A stretch of 64,000 bases of DNA from Pseudooceanicola nanhaiensis. GTDB taxonomy: Bacteria > Pseudomonadota > Alphaproteobacteria > Rhodobacterales > Rhodobacteraceae. Numbering within the stretch: position 1 is the first letter of the stretch; each line of letters starts with the position of its first letter. Location: positions 310,001-374,000 of the forward strand of contig NZ_JAIUZP010000001.1 of NCBI RefSeq assembly GCF_020171315.1. The letters are read 5' to 3'. The position numbers and the translations under genes were made by a program. This document shows, one piece after another, positions 53,351 to 62,430 of this stretch. The notes under the pieces were generated by a model. That model was given only the letters and a program-made list of their open reading frames with translations, was not told the origin of the DNA and searched no databases.

Positions 53351-54853
53351 ATGAGCAAGGGGTTCACAAGACGCGCATTCCTAGGCGGACTGGCCGTTGG
53401 CAGCATGGGCCTGTCCACGGTCCCCGCATGGGCCGACGGTCCACTTCAATCGCTGCGGCCGCGGGTGCGGCCCGCGGGGCTGCTGGAGCCGCCCAAGGGC
53501 GCAGACATCGTTTCACGGGCCGGGATCAAGGGCGAGGTCGCCTTTGTCGTGGCCGATGCCATGACCGGCGAGTTGCTGGACACGCTGGACCCGGGCGCCT
53601 CGCTGCCCCCGGCCTCTGTCGGCAAGACGCTGACCGCGCTTTACGCGCTACGGTCGCTGGGTGCCGATCACCGATTCACGACACAGCTGATCGCCACCGG
53701 CCCGCTGCGCGACGGCAAGCTGGAGGGCGATCTGGTGCTGGTGGGGGGCGGCGATCCGACGCTCGACACCGACGGGCTGGCCGATCTGGCCGCCGCCGCG
53801 AAGGAGGCAGGCCTGCGCGAGGTGACCGGGCGGTTCCTCGTCTGGGGCGGAGAGCTTCCGCGGACCGAGCAGATCGACCCCGAGCAGCCGCCGCATGTCG
53901 GCTACAACCCGGCGGTGTCCGGGATCGCGCTGAACTTCAACCGGGTGCACTTCGAATGGGCGCGCGAGAACGGCAGTTACAAGGTGACGATGGATGCCCG
54001 CGCCGGGCGCTATCGGCCCGAGGTTGCCATGGCGCGGATGCGGGTCGAGGACCGTTCGCTGCCAGTCTACACCTACGAGGACCGCGACGGCCGCGATGAC
54101 TGGACCGTGGCGAAGAACGCACTTGGCAACAACGGCGCCCGCTGGCTGCCCGTGCGCAAGCCCGAGCAATACGCCGGTGAAGTGATGCAGGTGCTGCTGC
54201 GGGCCCATGGCATCGTGGCCGGGGCCCCCGTCATCGCCGACAGCCGCCCGGAAGGTGTGGTCTTTGCCCAGAAGCAGAGCGACCCCTTGCGCGACATCAT
54301 CGTGGACATGCTGAAGTATTCCACCAACCTCACCGCCGAGATGATCGGGCTGGCGGCCTCCAAGGCGCGCTACGGCGAGGTGAGTTCTATGCGCGACTCG
54401 GCCGAGAAGATGTCGGACTGGGCAAAGCAGACACTGGGGCTGCGCCACGTGGCGATGGAAGATCACTCGGGCCTCGGGGCCGAGTCCCGCGTGACGGCAG
54501 CGGACATGGTGCTGGTGATGGTGCAGGCCCGCCAGCAGGATGCGCTGCGGCCGCTGCTCAAGCATATCCCGATCAAGGACAGCCGCGGGCGGCCCGATGC
54601 CAAGGCGGGCATGACCGTCGTGGCCAAGACCGGCACGCTGAACTTCGTCAGTGGCCTGTCTGGGTTTGCCGAGGTGGAGGGCGGGCGCCTGCTGGCCTTT
54701 GCCATCTTCTGCGCCGATACCGAGCACCGCGATACGCTCACCATGGCAGAGAGGGAGCGGCCCCCGGGCGGACGGGCCTGGCTGGGCCGGGCGCGACAGT
54801 TGCAGCAGGACCTGCTGCAATTCTGGGGCCGGACCTATCACGGCCAGGGCTGA
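53351..54853 (+). CDS. dacB: Tat-exported D-Ala-D-Ala carboxypeptidase/endopeptidase (PBP4, S13)
   Basis: 500 residues. The N terminus FTRRAFLGGLAVGSMGLSTVPAWA is a twin-arginine signal. Catalytic motifs: Ser89-Val-Gly-Lys92, YSTN (SxN) and AKTGTLN (KTG). PBP4-type enzymes cleave peptidoglycan cross-links in the periplasm. Export by Tat rather than Sec is less usual for PBPs. A hairpin follows at 54883-54902. Confidence 0.93.
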   Translation: MSKGFTRRAFLGGLAVGSMGLSTVPAWADGPLQSLRPRVRPAGLLEPPKGADIVSRAGIKGEVAFVVADAMTGELLDTLDPGASLPPASVGKTLTALYALRSLGADHRFTTQLIATGPLRDGKLEGDLVLVGGGDPTLDTDGLADLAAAAKEAGLREVTGRFLVWGGELPRTEQIDPEQPPHVGYNPAVSGIALNFNRVHFEWARENGSYKVTMDARAGRYRPEVAMARMRVEDRSLPVYTYEDRDGRDDWTVAKNALGNNGARWLPVRKPEQYAGEVMQVLLRAHGIVAGAPVIADSRPEGVVFAQKQSDPLRDIIVDMLKYSTNLTAEMIGLAASKARYGEVSSMRDSAEKMSDWAKQTLGLRHVAMEDHSGLGAESRVTAADMVLVMVQARQQDALRPLLKHIPIKDSRGRPDAKAGMTVVAKTGTLNFVSGLSGFAEVEGGRLLAFAIFCADTEHRDTLTMAERERPPGGRAWLGRARQLQQDLLQFWGRTYHGQG

Positions 54854-54882
54854 AACGCGTCAGCCCGATGTATCACGATCAG

Positions 54883-54905
54883 ACGGCGCCTGCGGGCGCC
54901 GTTTC
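54883..54905. terminator. Hairpin terminator after dacB
   Basis: ACGGCGCC (54883-54890) and GGCGCCGT (54895-54902) with loop TGCG. The + strand T run is only TTT. It may also serve the small minus-strand gene. Confidence 0.5.
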
Positions 54906-54915
54906 CATGTCTGCC

Positions 54916-55086
54916 TCAGCGCAGCAGGATGCGCCGCTGGATGGGCGCCCCGGGATGCGGCACGGGGTCCGTCTGGGCCTGGCTCAGGCGGAGCGGCGTG
55001 GCGCGGTCGGGGCTCTGGAAGGCGCCGATGATCGGCATGGCGCAGAGCAGCGCGAGCGAGAGGATCAAGATAAGCCTGCGTGTCAT
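54916..55086 (-). CDS. Small secreted or anchored peptide
   Basis: 56 residues: MTRRLILILSLALLCAMPIIGAF is a signal or anchor, followed by a short Pro/Arg/Gln-rich tail (APIQRRILLR). The ribosome-binding site is weak (GAGA). No homologue comes to mind. It is supported mainly by the convincing signal sequence and by the absence of any other gene here. Confidence 0.45.
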   Translation of the reverse strand: MTRRLILILSLALLCAMPIIGAFQSPDRATPLRLSQAQTDPVPHPGAPIQRRILLR

Positions 55087-55220
55087 GGCAACGTCTCTGG
55101 GTCTCTGGGGATTGCGACGATGCCCTGAGCGTCCCACCGGGGGCGATTCCGGTCAACGCGGGTATTCCATACCTTTTGAAACGCGCGGGGAACCGCCCGT
55201 GACGGCCCCGCGCGTCGGCG

Positions 55221-55646
55221 TCATTCCGTCATGTGACGGGCGCGGGCGCCCCGTTCGATCGCCGCGGCATGCAGCCGATCGATGTTGAGTTCGTAGCGGA
55301 TCTCTTCCAGCAGGCGCAGTTCGGTCTCGCGCAGGGTGCCGTCGGCGACGGCCACGTCGCAGGCGAGCGCATAGGCGGTCTCGTAGAACTTCTCGGGCAG
55401 GTTGCCGCGGATCAGGCCGAAGAGCGCGTCGAGCCCGTCCTCCTCCTCGAAGAGGTCAAAGATCATCTGCGCGGTCTCGCGCATGCGGTCCAGATCGTAG
55501 GTGCCGAAGACGGGCAGGTTGTTCACCGTGGTCTCGATCTTCACCAGCTCTGAGGTGCGCAGGTTGCTGTCGGAGGCAGAGACCGCGATCATCAGCGCGA
55601 CGAGGCAGTCTTGAAACGTAAGAATATGGTCTTCTGAAGGGGCCAT
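55221..55646 (-). CDS. TerB-family tellurite resistance-like protein
   Basis: 141 residues, all-helical. FQDCLVALMIAVSASDSNLRTSELVKIE and ACDVAVADGTLRETELRLLEEI are the two acidic TerB-fold halves. Role unknown; alphaproteobacterial single-domain TerB proteins are tied to envelope or metal stress. GAGGAT precedes the ATG. It is divergent from lysK across 114 bases. Confidence 0.88.
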   Translation of the reverse strand: MAPSEDHILTFQDCLVALMIAVSASDSNLRTSELVKIETTVNNLPVFGTYDLDRMRETAQMIFDLFEEEDGLDALFGLIRGNLPEKFYETAYALACDVAVADGTLRETELRLLEEIRYELNIDRLHAAAIERGARARHMTE

Positions 55647-55760
55647 TGGGCGATCCTCGGTAGTGTCGTTGCGGCGCAGAATATTGACGCGGACCGTCCC
55701 GGGCAATAGGAAGCGGCCAGCCTCGCCCGGCGTCCGGGCGCGGAACAATGGAGTTATGAC

Positions 55761-57347
55761 ATGTCGGACCTGAGAGAAGCTGCAATGACCTCGAAAGCGT
55801 GGCCTTTCGAAGAGGCACGCCGGCTGCTCAAACGGTACGAGAAGGCGCCGCCCGAGAAGGGATACGTGCTGTTCGAGACGGGCTATGGCCCCTCCGGCCT
55901 GCCCCATATCGGGACCTTCGGCGAAGTGCTGCGCACCACGATGATCCGCCGCGCCTTCGAGGCGATCTCGGACATCCCGACGCGGCTGATCTGCTTCTCG
56001 GACGACATGGACGGGATGCGCAAGATCCCCGGCAACGTGCCGAACCAGGACCGCCTGAAGGAAGACATCCAGAAGCCGCTGACCTCGGTCTACGATCCCT
56101 TCGAGGAATTCGAGAGCTTCGGCCACCACAACAACGCGATGCTGCGCCGGTTCCTCGACACCTTCGGGTTCGAGTACGAGTTCTATTCGGCCACCGAGTT
56201 CTACAAGTCGGGGCAGTTCGACGAGGTGCTGAAACGCGCCGTCGACAAGTACGATGACGTGATGAAGGTCATGCTGAAGTCGCTGCGCGACGAGCGGGCC
56301 GCGACCTATTCGATCTTCCTGCCGATCCACCCGGAGACCGGCCGTGTTCTCTATGTTCCCATGAAGTCGGTGAACAAGGACGATTACACGATCACCTTCG
56401 ACGACGAGGACGGCAAGGAATGGACCCTGCCGGTCACCGGCGGCAACGTGAAGCTGCAGTGGAAGCCGGACTTCGGCGCCCGCTGGGCCGCCCTGGCCGT
56501 CGATTTCGAGATGTACGGCAAGGACCACTCGACCAACACGCCGATCTACGACCGGATCTGCGAGATCCTCGGCGGCAAGAAGCCCGAGCATTTCACCTAC
56601 GAGTTGTTCCTCGACGACAAGGGGCAGAAGATCTCTAAGTCGAGCGGCAACGGCATCTCGATCGACGAGTGGCTGAGCTATGCCTCGACCGAGAGCCTGT
56701 CCTACTTCATGTTCCAGAAGCCGAAGACGGCCAAGCGGCTTTACTTCGACGTGATCCCGCGGGCGATGGATGAGTACCACCAGCAGCTGCGCGCCTATCC
56801 CGATCAGACGATCGAGCAGCAGGTGGCGAACCCGGTGTTCCACATCCACAACGGCGACGTGCCGGCCTCGGACATGGTGGTGCCCTTCTCGATGCTGCTG
56901 AACCTCGCCTCGGTTTCCGGGGCGGAGGACAAGGAGGCGCTCTGGGGCTTCATCCGCCGCTATGCGCCCGAGGCCAGCCCCGAGGCGAACCCCCAGATGG
57001 ATCAGGCCGCGGGCTATGCGGTGCGCTACTACAACGACTTCGTGAAGCCCGAGAAGGTCTTCCGCGCGCCCACCGAGCTGGAGCGCGAGGCCCTGATCGA
57101 GCTGCGCGATGCGCTGAAGACCTGGGACGGCCCGGTGGACGACGAGGCGCTGCAATCGGCGGTCTATGCCGCGGGCCGCGACCGGTTCGACCCGCTGCGC
57201 GACTGGTTCAAGGCGCTCTACGAGGTGCTGCTCGGCGCAAGTCAGGGCCCGCGCTTCGGTGGCTTCATCGCTCTCTACGGGATCGAGGAAACCGTCGCCC
57301 TGATCGACAAGGGCCTCGCGGGCGAGCTGCTGAGCGACGCGGCCTGA
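55761..57347 (+). CDS. lysK: Class I lysyl-tRNA synthetase
   Basis: 528 residues. The HIGH motif is PHIGTFGE (residues about 49-56) and the KMSKS motif is KISKSSGNG (about 292-300). The class I form is normal in alphaproteobacteria, while most bacteria have the class II enzyme. GGAG precedes the ATG at 55761; a second ATG at 55785 is possible. A terminator hairpin follows. Confidence 0.96.
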   Translation: MSDLREAAMTSKAWPFEEARRLLKRYEKAPPEKGYVLFETGYGPSGLPHIGTFGEVLRTTMIRRAFEAISDIPTRLICFSDDMDGMRKIPGNVPNQDRLKEDIQKPLTSVYDPFEEFESFGHHNNAMLRRFLDTFGFEYEFYSATEFYKSGQFDEVLKRAVDKYDDVMKVMLKSLRDERAATYSIFLPIHPETGRVLYVPMKSVNKDDYTITFDDEDGKEWTLPVTGGNVKLQWKPDFGARWAALAVDFEMYGKDHSTNTPIYDRICEILGGKKPEHFTYELFLDDKGQKISKSSGNGISIDEWLSYASTESLSYFMFQKPKTAKRLYFDVIPRAMDEYHQQLRAYPDQTIEQQVANPVFHIHNGDVPASDMVVPFSMLLNLASVSGAEDKEALWGFIRRYAPEASPEANPQMDQAAGYAVRYYNDFVKPEKVFRAPTELEREALIELRDALKTWDGPVDDEALQSAVYAAGRDRFDPLRDWFKALYEVLLGASQGPRFGGFIALYGIEETVALIDKGLAGELLSDAA

Positions 57348-57374
57348 GCTTCACGCAGCCACGCGAAATGAAGG

Positions 57375-57406
57375 GGGGCGGTGCGCAGGTGCGCGCCGCC
57401 TCTTTC
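57375..57406 (+). terminator. Terminator after lysK
   Basis: GGCGGTGCGC (57377-57386) pairs with GCGCGCCGCC (57391-57400) with one G-T pair, followed by TCTTTC. The rest of the 420-base gap to 57767 is AT-richer (for example a TTTTTT run near 57528), holds no gene I can support, and presumably contains the promoter of the next gene. Confidence 0.65.
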
Positions 57407-57767
57407 GTATGGTGCGGCGCGCGCGGCCTGAGGTGGGCGTGGCGCGTTGGGTCTTTCAGCTCCTTCTTGTCTCTTTGCGACCGGGCATCGCGGAGCCTGG
57501 CAGCTGTCGCCTCCCATCCACACAATTTTTTTCCGCCTCACATCGAGTTGAAGATGCAGCGCCGTCCCTTGAGGATTTTGGCGTTTCGGCCAGCACTGCT
57601 TGGCTTGGTCCCAGTGCGCAATCGTGATGGAACCGGCTTCTGTACGAAGAACGGCGGCCATCGGGGCAGAGATCTCCGACCTTCGATGCAACCGATCCTC
57701 TGCCCGACCGTTGTCTGAGCACAACGCCAACGACATGGCTAAATGCTTACTAATACTGGAGGATATC

Positions 57768-58181
57768 ATGAAAACCCTCGCACTTGCCGCCGCCCTGACC
57801 ACCGCTGTTGCCGGCGCCGCTTCGGCCGCTGAAACCGCAGGCATCGACGTGACCGGCGCGACCTTCACCCCCGGTGAGATCACCTTCCCCGAAGTGACGA
57901 TCGACCAGCCCGGCTACCTCGTCGTGCATGAGATCGTCGATGGCAAACCCGTCGTGCCCGAGTCCGTCGGCCACATGCTGATCGAGGAAGGCACCACCGA
58001 CAACGTGACCGTGCCGATCGAAGGCGGCGTGAAGAACGGTGCCGACTACATCGCGATGCTGCACTACGAGACCAACGGCAACACCACCTACGACTTCAAG
58101 GGCGGTGACACGCTGGAAGACGGTCCGGTGACCGCGGCCAGCGGTGAGCCCGTCGCCCAGCCGTTCAAGACCCAGATGTAA
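57768..58181 (+). CDS. Secreted DUF7282-like protein
   Basis: 137 residues. Signal peptide MKTLALAAALTTAVAGAASA. The mature beta-rich domain (VTIDQPGYLVVHEIVDGKP, SVGHMLIEEGTTDNVTVPI, YIAMLHYETNGN) fits the DUF7282 pattern of extracytoplasmic proteins. GGAGG precedes the ATG, codon use suggests high expression, and a strong terminator follows. Function unknown. Confidence 0.85.
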   Translation: MKTLALAAALTTAVAGAASAAETAGIDVTGATFTPGEITFPEVTIDQPGYLVVHEIVDGKPVVPESVGHMLIEEGTTDNVTVPIEGGVKNGADYIAMLHYETNGNTTYDFKGGDTLEDGPVTAASGEPVAQPFKTQM

Positions 58182-58222
58182 GACCATCTGTCAGACCTGA
58201 CGCCTCCTGATGGAGCGTGGAT

Positions 58223-58250
58223 GGCCCCCTGCTTCGGCAGGGGGCCTTTC
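58223..58250 (+). terminator. Terminator after the DUF7282-like gene
   Basis: A perfect 10-bp stem (58223-58232 with 58237-58246), loop TTCG, followed by TTT. Confidence 0.8.
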
Positions 58251-58317
58251 TCGTGGGCGGCCCGGGTATCTTTACCTTGCGGCAGTTCGGCCTATCGTTT
58301 CCTCAGGAGGAGAGACC

Positions 58318-58725
58318 ATGGACCGCTTCAGCCCCTTTGCCGCCGCCCTGATCGTCTGCCTGCCCGTGGCCGCCGCCGCGCAGGAGCAGGCCGAGATCGA
58401 GGGCGTCATCGCCGACCAGTTCGGCGCCTTTGCCGCGGGCGACGTGCCCCGCGCCTGGACCCACGCCAGCCCGATGATCCAAGGCCTCTTCGGCTCGCCC
58501 GAGAATTTCGCCCGCATGGTGCGCGAGGGCTATCCGATGGTCTGGGCGCCCAAGCGCTATGACTTCCTCGACCTGAGGGAGGAGAGCGGGCGGCTGAAGC
58601 AGCGGGTCATCGTCCGCGATGGGGCAGGGGCGGAATTCGCCCTCGATTACGACATGATCCGCACCCAGAGCGGCTGGAAAATCAACGGCGTGACCTTCGC
58701 CCCCGCGCCCGATCCGGCCGTCTGA
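58318..58725 (+). CDS. DUF4864-like periplasmic protein
   Basis: 135 residues. Signal peptide (about 1-20, ending AAAAAQ) and a SnoaL/NTF2-like fold: IEGVIADQFGAFAAGDVPRAWTHASP, then RVIVRDGAGAEFALDYDM and SGWKINGVTF. Length and pattern fit DUF4864. AGGAGGAGAG ribosome-binding site. Function unknown. Confidence 0.85.
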   Translation: MDRFSPFAAALIVCLPVAAAAQEQAEIEGVIADQFGAFAAGDVPRAWTHASPMIQGLFGSPENFARMVREGYPMVWAPKRYDFLDLREESGRLKQRVIVRDGAGAEFALDYDMIRTQSGWKINGVTFAPAPDPAV

Positions 58726-58899
58726 GCGTTCCCCTGACCGCCCTCCTGAGCGACCCCGGCCCGCAACGCCCACCGTCACGGCGGTGGCAGGGCCCGTTCA
58801 GACATCCCTGTTAGCCCCTTCCCGCCCGCGCCATCCGGTGCGGGGTCCGGGGAATTGGTCAGCATCGCCCGCAGCGGGGAGATGCGGAAAGGGATGCGA

Positions 58900-61191
58900 A
58901 TGAACAAGGCGATCACCGAGGGTATCGTTTTCATGCCCACCACCTTCGAGGAGGGGCTCGACGTCTGGTCCAGCGGCGACGGGACGCCGGGATCGGATAC
59001 CTATGACGGCAGCGCCAGTGCCGCCTTCGTCCCGGCGGACGCGGATTTCGGCGGTTGCCTCGAACTGCTCAAGGGCTCGTCGACGCAGAAGCTGCGCTAC
59101 ATGGGGCAGACCCCGATGATCCCGGGCTGCTACCTGCGGATCACGGCACGGGTGAAGGCCATCAGCGGCAACCTTCCGGCGGTGCGGATCGCGGGATGGG
59201 CCGGCAAGGGCAGCAATGTCCACGTCAGCGGCGTGACCGAGGTGGGCCCCTCCACGACGTTGACGAGCTATGGCGAGGTGGTCGAGGTGATGGCCATCGT
59301 CGGCAGCGGCAACCGCCCCGGCGTCGACATGGTCTGGGGGACGGAGCCCGGCTTTGGCTACTTCGGCCTCGACCTGACGGGTGCGAACGGGGGCGTGGTG
59401 CGGATCGACGACATCGTCATCGAGGACATCACCAACGTCTTCCTGCGCGACATGCTGGCCTGGGTGGACGTGCGCGACTATGGCGCCATCGGCGATGGCG
59501 TCACCGATGACCTTGCCGCCTTCGAGGCGGCGGATGCCGCGGCCAACGGGCGGATGGTCATGGTCTCGGAGGGGACCTATCACCTCGCCGACAGCATGAC
59601 CTTCGAGAACCGCGTGCGCTTCGAGGGGACGGTGACGATGCCCGCATCGGCCGTGCTGTCGCTGCAGAAGGATTTCCACCTCCCGGCCTATATCGACGCC
59701 TTCGGAGACGAGGAACTGGCCTTCAAGAAGGCGTTCCAGTCGCTGCTGAACAATTCGGGCCACGAAAGCCTCGACCTCTGCGGGCGGCGCATCTCGGTGA
59801 CCGGGCCGATCGACATGCAGGCGGCGGTGAACAACAAGACGACCTATGCCACCCGGCGCCACATCCGCAACGGCCAGTTCGACAGCCAGAGCGGTACGGC
59901 CTGGGACACGACCACCGTCACCTCCCAGGCGACCTACAACCCCGCCAACGCCAATACGCTGACCGGGGTGACCAACGTGGCGAACATCCCGGTGGGGTCG
60001 CTGGTGGTGGGCAACGGCGTGGGCCGCGAGGTCTATGTCACGGCGAAGAACGTGGGCGCCCAGACCCTGACCCTCGCCATGCCGCTCTATGATGCGGCGG
60101 GCACCCAGACCTTCACCTTCAAGCGGTTCAAGTACCTGCTGGATTTCAGCAGCTTCGAGCATCTCGACAAATTCTCGATGTCGGACATCGAGTTTCAGTG
60201 CAACGGCGAATGCTCTGCCATCCTGCTGCCGCCCTCGGGGCTGATCTTCCACCTGCGGGATTGCTTCATCACCCGGCCCAAGGATCGCGGGATCACCAGC
60301 CATGGCACGGGCTGTCAGGGGATGCTGATCGACCGCTGCCAGTTCCTCTCGGACGAAAGCTCCAGCCTGAGCCAGAACCGGGTGTCCATCGCGCTCAATA
60401 CCAACGCCAACGACGTGAAGCTGCGCGACAACCGCGTGGTACATTTCCGCCATTTCGCCGTCCTCGGCGGCACCGGGTCGATCATCACCGGCAACCACTG
60501 GTTCCAGGGCGACAGCGCCAGCGAAGGCGTGCGCACCGGCGGGATCGTCCTGACCCGCACCAATGCGCGGGCCACGATCAACGGCAATTATATCGACAAC
60601 AACTTCATCGAATGGGCGAACGAGCATGACGAGGCGCCGGAGTTCTCCTCCGAATTCTCGTTCAGCGGGCTGAGCATCACGGACAATATCTTCCTGTCGT
60701 CGGACGTGGCGCCGTGGTTCACCTTCATCGTGGTGAAGCCGCACGGGACGGGCCACTACCTGAACGGCATGGCCGTGACGGGGAATATCTTCCGCAACAT
60801 CCACGGCAATATCGACCGGGTGGAATCGGTGGACACGACCTTTGCCGATCTCGACTGGGACAAGGTGAAGAACGTCACCTTCTCGGACAACATGTTCAAC
60901 TCGGTCAGCACGACGGTGTCGAACCCTCTGACCCTGAAACATGCACAGGCCACGCCGTCCTCCGTCTGGACGCTGGAGTGCGCGCCCTACCTGCCGTTCG
61001 GAGGCTGGGCACAGACGGTGGAATCCCTCGTGGCGAACGGCAAGATCGCGACCGTGTCCAACGTGGCGCACTGGGGCATGCCCTACGTGAAGACCAAGGA
61101 GGGCACGAACAAGGACAAGGTGACCCTGACCTGGGAAAAGGACGTCTCGGGCGATGTGACCGTGCTGGTGCGGATCGACGATCCGCTCTGA
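58900..61191 (+). CDS. Large right-handed beta-helix protein (Pectate_lyase_3-like)
   Basis: 763 residues from the ATG at 58900 (AAGGG upstream). No signal peptide. Residues about 1-190 form a beta-rich N-terminal domain. VRDYGAIGDGVTDDLAAFEAA (about 193-213) is the entry motif of Pectate_lyase_3/GH28-related beta-helices, as in phage tailspikes and polysaccharide lyases. The remainder has regularly spaced rungs rich in Asn/Gly (GNYIDNNFIEWAN, TGNIFRNIHGN). The lack of an export signal favours a virion-like spike, a type-I-secreted protein or a gene transfer agent accessory over a classical secreted lyase. Catalytic residues not identified. Confidence 0.8.
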   Translation: MNKAITEGIVFMPTTFEEGLDVWSSGDGTPGSDTYDGSASAAFVPADADFGGCLELLKGSSTQKLRYMGQTPMIPGCYLRITARVKAISGNLPAVRIAGWAGKGSNVHVSGVTEVGPSTTLTSYGEVVEVMAIVGSGNRPGVDMVWGTEPGFGYFGLDLTGANGGVVRIDDIVIEDITNVFLRDMLAWVDVRDYGAIGDGVTDDLAAFEAADAAANGRMVMVSEGTYHLADSMTFENRVRFEGTVTMPASAVLSLQKDFHLPAYIDAFGDEELAFKKAFQSLLNNSGHESLDLCGRRISVTGPIDMQAAVNNKTTYATRRHIRNGQFDSQSGTAWDTTTVTSQATYNPANANTLTGVTNVANIPVGSLVVGNGVGREVYVTAKNVGAQTLTLAMPLYDAAGTQTFTFKRFKYLLDFSSFEHLDKFSMSDIEFQCNGECSAILLPPSGLIFHLRDCFITRPKDRGITSHGTGCQGMLIDRCQFLSDESSSLSQNRVSIALNTNANDVKLRDNRVVHFRHFAVLGGTGSIITGNHWFQGDSASEGVRTGGIVLTRTNARATINGNYIDNNFIEWANEHDEAPEFSSEFSFSGLSITDNIFLSSDVAPWFTFIVVKPHGTGHYLNGMAVTGNIFRNIHGNIDRVESVDTTFADLDWDKVKNVTFSDNMFNSVSTTVSNPLTLKHAQATPSSVWTLECAPYLPFGGWAQTVESLVANGKIATVSNVAHWGMPYVKTKEGTNKDKVTLTWEKDVSGDVTVLVRIDDPL

Positions 61192-61192
61192 G

Positions 61193-61672
61193 CTACGCGG
61201 TGGCGAGGTCCGCGGGCGTCAGCCTGTAGGCCTTGCCGAAGCCGCCGTTGAGGAAGGCCGCCTCCACCGCGAAGCGGCAGAAGAAGAAATCCGCAAAGCC
61301 GATGTAGAGCTTCGACTTGGGGCGTTGGGCGAGGTAGTGATCGGCCAGCGCCTCGTATCCCGCCTCTCCCTGCCGCACGAAGTCTGCCCGCGCCTGGATC
61401 GTCAGCCGCGGGTGGGTCAGCGGATCGCCCTTGTCGCCCGGCTCCCCCAGCAGGAGCGAACAGCGCGGATCGGCCGCAAGCGCCTGGCTGTGCTGCGACA
61501 GGGGCGAGATCAGCGAAAGCGGCTGGCCCTCCGGCGTGGTGGCAAGGGCGATGCGGGTCACCACCGGGTGCCCGTCGAGCAGCACGCCGATGGCGCCGAA
61601 GCTGGCCTCGGCGATCAGGTTGCGGGCGAGGGCACGGGCCTCGTCGTCGGTCGGGCGGATCGGGTCTTTCAT
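61193..61672 (-). CDS. Pyridoxamine 5'-phosphate oxidase-fold protein (HugZ-like)
   Basis: 159 residues, split-barrel flavin-binding fold: EASFGAIGVLLDGHPVVTRIAL, SPLSQHSQALAADPRCSLLLGEPGDKGDPLTHPRL, and FADFFFCRFAVEAAFLNGGFGKAYRL. The last block resembles HugZ/HutZ haem-handling proteins, although the longer C-terminal domain is missing. Flavin, F420 or haem ligand unresolved. It converges on the beta-helix gene with one base between. Confidence 0.85.
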   Translation of the reverse strand: MKDPIRPTDDEARALARNLIAEASFGAIGVLLDGHPVVTRIALATTPEGQPLSLISPLSQHSQALAADPRCSLLLGEPGDKGDPLTHPRLTIQARADFVRQGEAGYEALADHYLAQRPKSKLYIGFADFFFCRFAVEAAFLNGGFGKAYRLTPADLATA

Positions 61673-61720
61673 GGCGCGGAGACTAGCAGCGCCCGGCCCC
61701 GGCGCAAGCGCGCAGAGGTG

Positions 61721-62380
61721 TTAGAATTCCTTCCAGACCCCCAGCTTGAGGCGGTATTCGTCGCCGCTGACGACCTCGTGGAACAGCCCGAGGTCAAGCC
61801 GCAGCCCGGGGCGCAGCGGGATCGCCGCGGAGGCGCCGAGCCATGCCAGCCCGCTGTCCCCGTGCGGTTTGCCCGACAGGATCTGGGCATAGACCTTGGG
61901 GCCGTCACCGAAGGAGAGCCCGAAGGTCACATCCATCTGAAGGTGCGCGCCGGTGAAGCCGGGGGTGGAATAGCCCGCGACGTCGAGGTTGAACCAGCCG
62001 CGGCCCCGCGCCCAGGCGAACCCCTTGCCATAGGCGGCGCCGACGCGGACCGTTGCCGCCTCGCCAATCCGGCCGAGGCCCACGTCCCAGGCGAGGTGGC
62101 GGTCATTCCTCTCGGGCAGCAGCACGTAGCGCAGGGCGGCAATCGCCTTGGGATCGCCATTGACCGACTGGCCGATGTCGAGGACGAGCGTCCCGGTCTC
62201 GGAAAACCCCAGCTCGTGGTAATAGGCCATCGTGTGCAGGCGGTGTTCCGGCGTGACGTGCAGCCGGTAGGACACCGAAATGAACTGGCTCCCCTCGCCC
62301 CGGGGCCATGCCCCGGCCTGTGCCGACCCTGCCAGACAGAGCAGGGCAGGCAAAAGTGCCGTCAGTCCCTTGCGCCCCAT
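61721..62380 (-). CDS. Outer-membrane beta-barrel-like protein
   Basis: 219 residues. Signal peptide MGRKGLTALLPALLCLAGSAQA. The mature part alternates amphipathic strands (QFISVSYRLHV, GTLVLDIGQSV, TVRVGAAYGKGF, LRLDLGLFHEVV) and ends in the aromatic KEF, as outer-membrane proteins do. No family recognised. It lies downstream of the OmpR-like regulator, in the same direction. Confidence 0.78.
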   Translation of the reverse strand: MGRKGLTALLPALLCLAGSAQAGAWPRGEGSQFISVSYRLHVTPEHRLHTMAYYHELGFSETGTLVLDIGQSVNGDPKAIAALRYVLLPERNDRHLAWDVGLGRIGEAATVRVGAAYGKGFAWARGRGWFNLDVAGYSTPGFTGAHLQMDVTFGLSFGDGPKVYAQILSGKPHGDSGLAWLGASAAIPLRPGLRLDLGLFHEVVSGDEYRLKLGVWKEF

Positions 62381-62430
62381 GGTGGCCCCCCGCGTTCCGG
62401 GCAGCGTCGCGCGGAATGGTTAACAACGCC

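Noticed and set aside
55221-57155. Minus-strand frame of 644 codons joining antisense of lysK to the terB-like gene
   Set aside because: Only the last 141 codons have protein character, with their own ATG and ribosome-binding site; the rest is a lysK shadow.
58798-61071. 757-codon frame antisense to the beta-helix gene
   Set aside because: His/Arg/Asp-rich shadow without motifs; the + strand frame has a domain signature and ribosome-binding site.
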